Positions 61,188 through 64,000 of a stretch of DNA of 64,000 nucleotides are shown in pieces. Position 1 is the first letter of the stretch. Each line of letters opens with the position of its first letter. The notes under the pieces are model-generated. The model was not told the origin of the DNA and searched no databases. It was given only the letters and a program-made list of their open reading frames with translations. A program made the translations under genes and the position numbers. The stretch is from DATARH01 sp963712835 (lineage in GTDB: Bacteria > Pseudomonadota > Alphaproteobacteria > ATCC43930 > CGMCC-115725), in assembly GCA_963712835.1 (NCBI GenBank), contig CAVQJJ010000011.1, positions 372,001 to 436,000 on the forward strand, in the 5' to 3' direction.

Positions 61188-61778
61188 TTAGTTCAGCTTA
61201 TACAGCCGCTTCGCGGTGCCGCTGTAGAGCGCGGTCTTCTCGCCTGGGGAGCATCCGGCGGTGATGCGCTTGAACGCATTCCACAGCGTCGCATAGCCAG
61301 TGCCCATCTTATCGACCGGGAAATTGCTCTCGAAATTGCAGCGCTCGGCGCCAAATAGCTCGATGCAGGGCTCGACATAAGGCCGCCACGCCGCGGCCCA
61401 AGCCTCGGAGTTCGGCGGTACGGCGAGCCCGCGAAAATCGAGCGCCGCACCGCGGTTAAGCATGCCGCCGATCTTGACGAAGACATTCGGGCATTTCGCC
61501 AGCTCCGCCATGCTGGCGCGCCACGACGCGTGGATTTCGTCCTTGCGGCCGCCATAAGCGCCGTAACCCAGCACGCCGCCGACATGGCACATGCAGATCG
61601 TCGCCTGGGGCACCGCACGCGCCAAGTCGATCACGTCCTCTAGTTGCGGGTGGTAGCACCAGGCATCGAGTACAAGATTATGTGCGGCAAGCCGGGCAAC
61701 GCCGGTGCGGATTTCGGGCCGCGCATACATATGCGGCGTGGAGTTCGGGACGGCTATTGACGATCGCCGGGTCGGCAT
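61188..61778 (-). CDS. Amidohydrolase, C-terminal part (after frameshift)
   Basis: Carries the second half of a metal-dependent amidohydrolase_2 TIM barrel, with no proper start of its own. True homology begins at PHMYARPEIRTGVARLAAHN, followed by LVLDAWCYHPQLEDVIDLAR, TICMCHVGGVLGYGAYGGRK, CPNVFVKIGGMLNRGAALDF and the closing RCNFESNFPVDKMG (metal or base Asp/Glu region). The N-terminal half is in a different frame upstream. Combined span 62235-61188 is 1048 bases, 349 codons plus one, so a single extra base near 61741-61751 separates them. Repaired product: about 348 residues. Confidence 0.85.
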   Translation of the reverse strand: MPTRRSSIAVPNSTPHMYARPEIRTGVARLAAHNLVLDAWCYHPQLEDVIDLARAVPQATICMCHVGGVLGYGAYGGRKDEIHASWRASMAELAKCPNVFVKIGGMLNRGAALDFRGLAVPPNSEAWAAAWRPYVEPCIELFGAERCNFESNFPVDKMGTGYATLWNAFKRITAGCSPGEKTALYSGTAKRLYKLN

Positions 61779-62235
61779 CGTAGCCGACCGAATAGCGCAC
61801 GCCCTTGAGCCGGTCGCCGCCGGCGCGGATCAGCGTCTCCAGCACCGACTCGACCCGATCGCCGAGCGCGAGGTCGGCGTAGCCGACAATGCCCTGAGCG
61901 ACCTTGATCGGCCCGTAGCCGCCCGACGCGCTCATCGCGGCGATACCGGCGACGAACTCGGCCTCGCCGACCGGCCGCATCTCTTCCGGCCCGCCAGCAC
62001 GGTACATCGAGCGACACTCCTCGAACACGGTGGCGACGACGTTGTGGCCGGTGTTGAGATCGGCGAGAAGCTCGGGCAGCAGATAGGTCCAGCCGCCGCG
62101 CTGCCATAGATGATGGTGGGTGTCGATAATCGGCAGCTCCGGCTCGAGGATCGGTTCCCGCTCCTGCCGGGCCAGCCACGCATCGTCGGGCTGGACGATG
62201 TGACCGAACCGGCCCGGCTGAGCGGTTTGCACCAT
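61678..62235 (-). CDS. Amidohydrolase, N-terminal part (before frameshift)
   Basis: First half of an amidohydrolase_2 family protein (dicarboxylactone or ACMSD-like hydrolases). The ATG at 62235 follows GGGGAGGAAATC. The metal-binding strand-1 motif is present as LPIIDTHHHLWQRGG, followed by YRAGGPEEMRPVGEAEFVAG and the substrate-loop GDRLKGVRYSVGYDADPAIV. After NSRP the frame diverges into PELHAAYVCAARNPHR and stops, whereas the neighbouring frame continues with the expected PHMYARPE. Probably one gene with 61188-61778. Confidence 0.85.
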   Translation of the reverse strand: MVQTAQPGRFGHIVQPDDAWLARQEREPILEPELPIIDTHHHLWQRGGWTYLLPELLADLNTGHNVVATVFEECRSMYRAGGPEEMRPVGEAEFVAGIAAMSASGGYGPIKVAQGIVGYADLALGDRVESVLETLIRAGGDRLKGVRYSVGYDADPAIVNSRPELHAAYVCAARNPHRRCPACRT

Positions 62236-62253
62236 GATTTCCTCCCCAAGACC

Positions 62254-62282
62254 GTCATGGCCGGGAGCGACCCGGCCATGAC
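62254..62282. repeat. Hairpin GTCATGGCCGGG-N5-CCCGGCCATGAC
   Basis: A perfect 12-bp stem with AGCGA loop in the 91-base gap between the two amidohydrolase genes. It is the minimal version of the repeat at 61086-61180. There is no T-run, so not a classical terminator. Confidence 0.75.
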
Positions 62283-62326
62283 CTTCAGCTATTCGATCCC
62301 GGTTTACCCCGGCATAACTCTTCGGG

Positions 62327-63796
62327 TCACTTCGCCGCGTCCGCGAGCGCCGGAGCCTTTGACGCCGCCAGGACCGCCGCGGCTTCTTTGGCAACCGGGG
62401 TGCCTTCGAAGAAGCGCGGGTTCTGCGTGCCCCACAGCCGCACCGCGTTAGCGAAGGTGAAGTCGCGGAAATCGTCTTCACCAATGTGGCCGTCCTCGAC
62501 CAGTTCCCAAGCCTCGGGCAGCGGGTCGCGCATATCGACGACATCGAAATGCCCGATATCCGACGAGTAAATCGCGTTGATCCGCGCGCCCAGCGGCATC
62601 GATTTGCCGAATGCGACCGAGTTCATCCGGTCGTCGGCTTCGCAGCCGAAATAGTAGGGCGTAGCGAAGAGGTCGAGCCAGTCCTGCTTCTTCGTGATGT
62701 TGCAGTTGATGTAGTCGTCGGGCGGCATGCCGCCGGTGAGGAAATCCTCTTCGAGCGGCCACCCGTCGCGCTTGTCGAGCTCGGCGGCGATGTCGCCGTA
62801 GCCGTATTTGTCGACCAGCTCGCGGAGCAGTGGACGGTTGAGCTTTGACGGGTCCATGTTGGCGAGGCCCTTGGCGCCGCGCCGCTCCCAATGCTCGATC
62901 AGGTCGCAGAACAGCTGGCAGCCCCAGCCGACCCCTCCTTCGAGGAAGGCAAAGCGCAGATCGGGAAAACGCCGCGTCACGCCGCCGAGGAACAGCGCCT
63001 TGGCGACGTTGTGGCCGGCATTCGCGAAATGGCCGATGTGATTGAAGGTGAAATTGGACGGGCTGTTGCGCTCGCCATAGGAGCGGCCGCCGGTGTGAAA
63101 GGTTGGCGCGACACCGAGCTCGCGGCACTTTTGCCACAGCAGATCATAATTGTACGGGCTGTCGATACCGAGCTGGTCGAACCCCATTGCGTAGCGCGCG
63201 ACATCGGCCGGCGCGTCCTTGGCGTGCGGGATCGGCCGGCGTACCGCGCTGCCGAACATGCACACTTTGGTGCCAAGCTGCTTGACGCAGAATTCCAGCT
63301 CCTCGATCGCCTCATCCGGCGTGTGCACCGGGATCACCGCGGCCGGGGTCAGCTTGTCGCTGAGATCCTTGAAATAGTCGTGGGTAACGACGTTGAAGCC
63401 GTGGCATACCGCGCGCCGCGTCGCGTCGTCGGCAATGCGGTGGATGCCGAGACCGGCGGTCGGATAGACGACGCCAAAATCGATCCCCAGCTCGTCGAGC
63501 CGCTCATAGAGCATGCGCGGCATCATCGCCGTCGCGCGATCGCGGGTATTGACCGATTGCCGGCCCCACTGGCCCTCCATCGCGACGCCTTTTTGTGTGC
63601 GGTCGTCGAGCGTCAGGCTCAGCGAATCCGGAATGCGGCGCTGCGACTGCAGAAACCCGTTGCCGCCCAGATCGCCGGTCACCTTGCGGATCTGCTCGGC
63701 GAAGACCGGGGTGTACTCGACCCAGTGGCCGTCGCCATCGATGACCGGGTGCTTCAAGCCTTTGCGGATTTCTTGCGGGCTGTGATGAGAACTCAT
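62327..63796 (-). CDS. Amidohydrolase family protein
   Basis: A 489-residue amidohydrolase_2 (ACMSD-like) protein. The N-terminal strand reads HPVIDGDGHWVEY, where relatives have DxHxH, so one histidine ligand is replaced. Later metal or substrate elements: GVAPTFHTGGRSYGERN (His), FNHIGHFANAGHNVAKALFL, RFAFLEGGVGWGCQLF and the Asp in YSSDIGHFDVVDMRDP. The ATG follows GGAGG with a 5-base spacer. It is probably the first gene of an operon with the shorter amidohydrolase and the EthD-like gene. A plausible promoter lies upstream (63836-63864). The substrate is unknown. Confidence 0.88.
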   Translation of the reverse strand: MSSHHSPQEIRKGLKHPVIDGDGHWVEYTPVFAEQIRKVTGDLGGNGFLQSQRRIPDSLSLTLDDRTQKGVAMEGQWGRQSVNTRDRATAMMPRMLYERLDELGIDFGVVYPTAGLGIHRIADDATRRAVCHGFNVVTHDYFKDLSDKLTPAAVIPVHTPDEAIEELEFCVKQLGTKVCMFGSAVRRPIPHAKDAPADVARYAMGFDQLGIDSPYNYDLLWQKCRELGVAPTFHTGGRSYGERNSPSNFTFNHIGHFANAGHNVAKALFLGGVTRRFPDLRFAFLEGGVGWGCQLFCDLIEHWERRGAKGLANMDPSKLNRPLLRELVDKYGYGDIAAELDKRDGWPLEEDFLTGGMPPDDYINCNITKKQDWLDLFATPYYFGCEADDRMNSVAFGKSMPLGARINAIYSSDIGHFDVVDMRDPLPEAWELVEDGHIGEDDFRDFTFANAVRLWGTQNPRFFEGTPVAKEAAAVLAASKAPALADAAK

Positions 63797-63835
63797 TCTC
63801 GCCTCCGGATCGCGCTAGTAGTCGCTGTCAAAAAA

Positions 63836-63864
63836 AGCGTATGCCCCGTTTTCTCCCAAGTCAA
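63836..63864 (-). promoter_or_regulatory. Putative promoter of the amidohydrolase operon
   Basis: On the minus strand, TTGACT (63859-63864) and TACGCT (63836-63841) with 17-base spacing, 40 bases upstream of the ATG. A second TTGACA occurs just downstream of it. Confidence 0.4.
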
Positions 63865-64000
63865 ACCGCCGCCCTCCCTGTGGCGGACTTGCGATCCGGT
63901 CATGGAGACGGTGCCTTTAGCGTCGACGTTGCGGGTGGCCGCGGTCGCGGGCTAGGCTTGCCGCATCAACGAAGCGCCGGTTCGAAAGAGGGCCGAGGGG
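63865..64000. other. Window end, no gene recognised
   Basis: 136 bases to the end of the window with no supported gene start on either strand. Confidence 0.4.

Overview
The window is GC-rich (roughly two thirds G+C) chromosomal DNA from a free-living alphaproteobacterium. A Rhodospirillales- or Hyphomicrobiales-like relative is my best guess. The reasons are a phasin gene, a CIRCE-controlled groESL, a B12-riboswitch-controlled cbtBA pair, a neighbouring VWA/J-domain membrane pair, and many short palindromic repeats. No rRNA, tRNA, CRISPR array, prophage or transposase gene was seen.

Layout. 0-11.6 kb is catabolic and accessory: DUF1653 protein, hydantoinase/oxoprolinase operon (hyuB-DUF559-hyuA), an odd lipoyl-like/J-domain protein, an HpcH/HpaI aldolase, a low-GC HEATH-motif protein, a flavin reductase, a KirBac channel, a Rieske dioxygenase alpha/beta pair and two stand-alone receiver domains. 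11.7-17 kb is an OsmF/YehYXW-type glycine-betaine-like ABC importer facing a GlpD-like dehydrogenase. 17-25.6 kb holds an S9 peptidase, a DUF4189 protein, an aspartate dehydrogenase/DUF1330/acyl-CoA dehydrogenase operon, and a molybdopterin oxidoreductase followed by a VWA and a J-domain membrane protein. 25.7-32.5 kb holds galU, a phosphomannomutase, a D-Ala-D-Ala carboxypeptidase, a phasin behind two identical operators, and an exported protein that looks like a sigma factor inside. 32.8-38.7 kb is transport: a non-canonical NRAMP, a MOT1-like transporter, a triad-less HtrA-like protein, and riboswitch-cbtB-cbtA. 38.7-43.1 kb is groES, groEL (frameshifted), MOSC and leuA. 43.4-57.1 kb runs from an SDR and RlpA through a Wza-like export lipoprotein and a glycosyltransferase to a type I polyketide synthase coupled to an alpha-oxoamine synthase. 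57.2-64 kb holds a UspA-like protein, a Lon-like protease, an EthD-like protein and two amidohydrolases.

Most striking observations. (1) A DUF559 nuclease-like gene lies between hyuB and hyuA, bounded by two inverted copies of a two-hairpin repeat with a conserved GGGTGAGGG tail. One copy supplies its Shine-Dalgarno and the other its C-terminal codons. A second tail-to-tail pair of a related repeat is inserted in frame inside hyuB. (2) A KS-AT-DH-(dead MT)-ER-KR-ACP synthase without thioesterase overlaps an alpha-oxoamine synthase gene, which suggests decarboxylative amino-acid off-loading to a sphingoid-like aminoketone. (3) Three genes (groEL, the PKS and an amidohydrolase) each carry one extra base, and all three breakpoints lie at the hexamer GAACTC. 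Assembly or basecalling error must be excluded before any is called a pseudogene.

All assignments come from reading the sequence and recalling family motifs. No database search was run.
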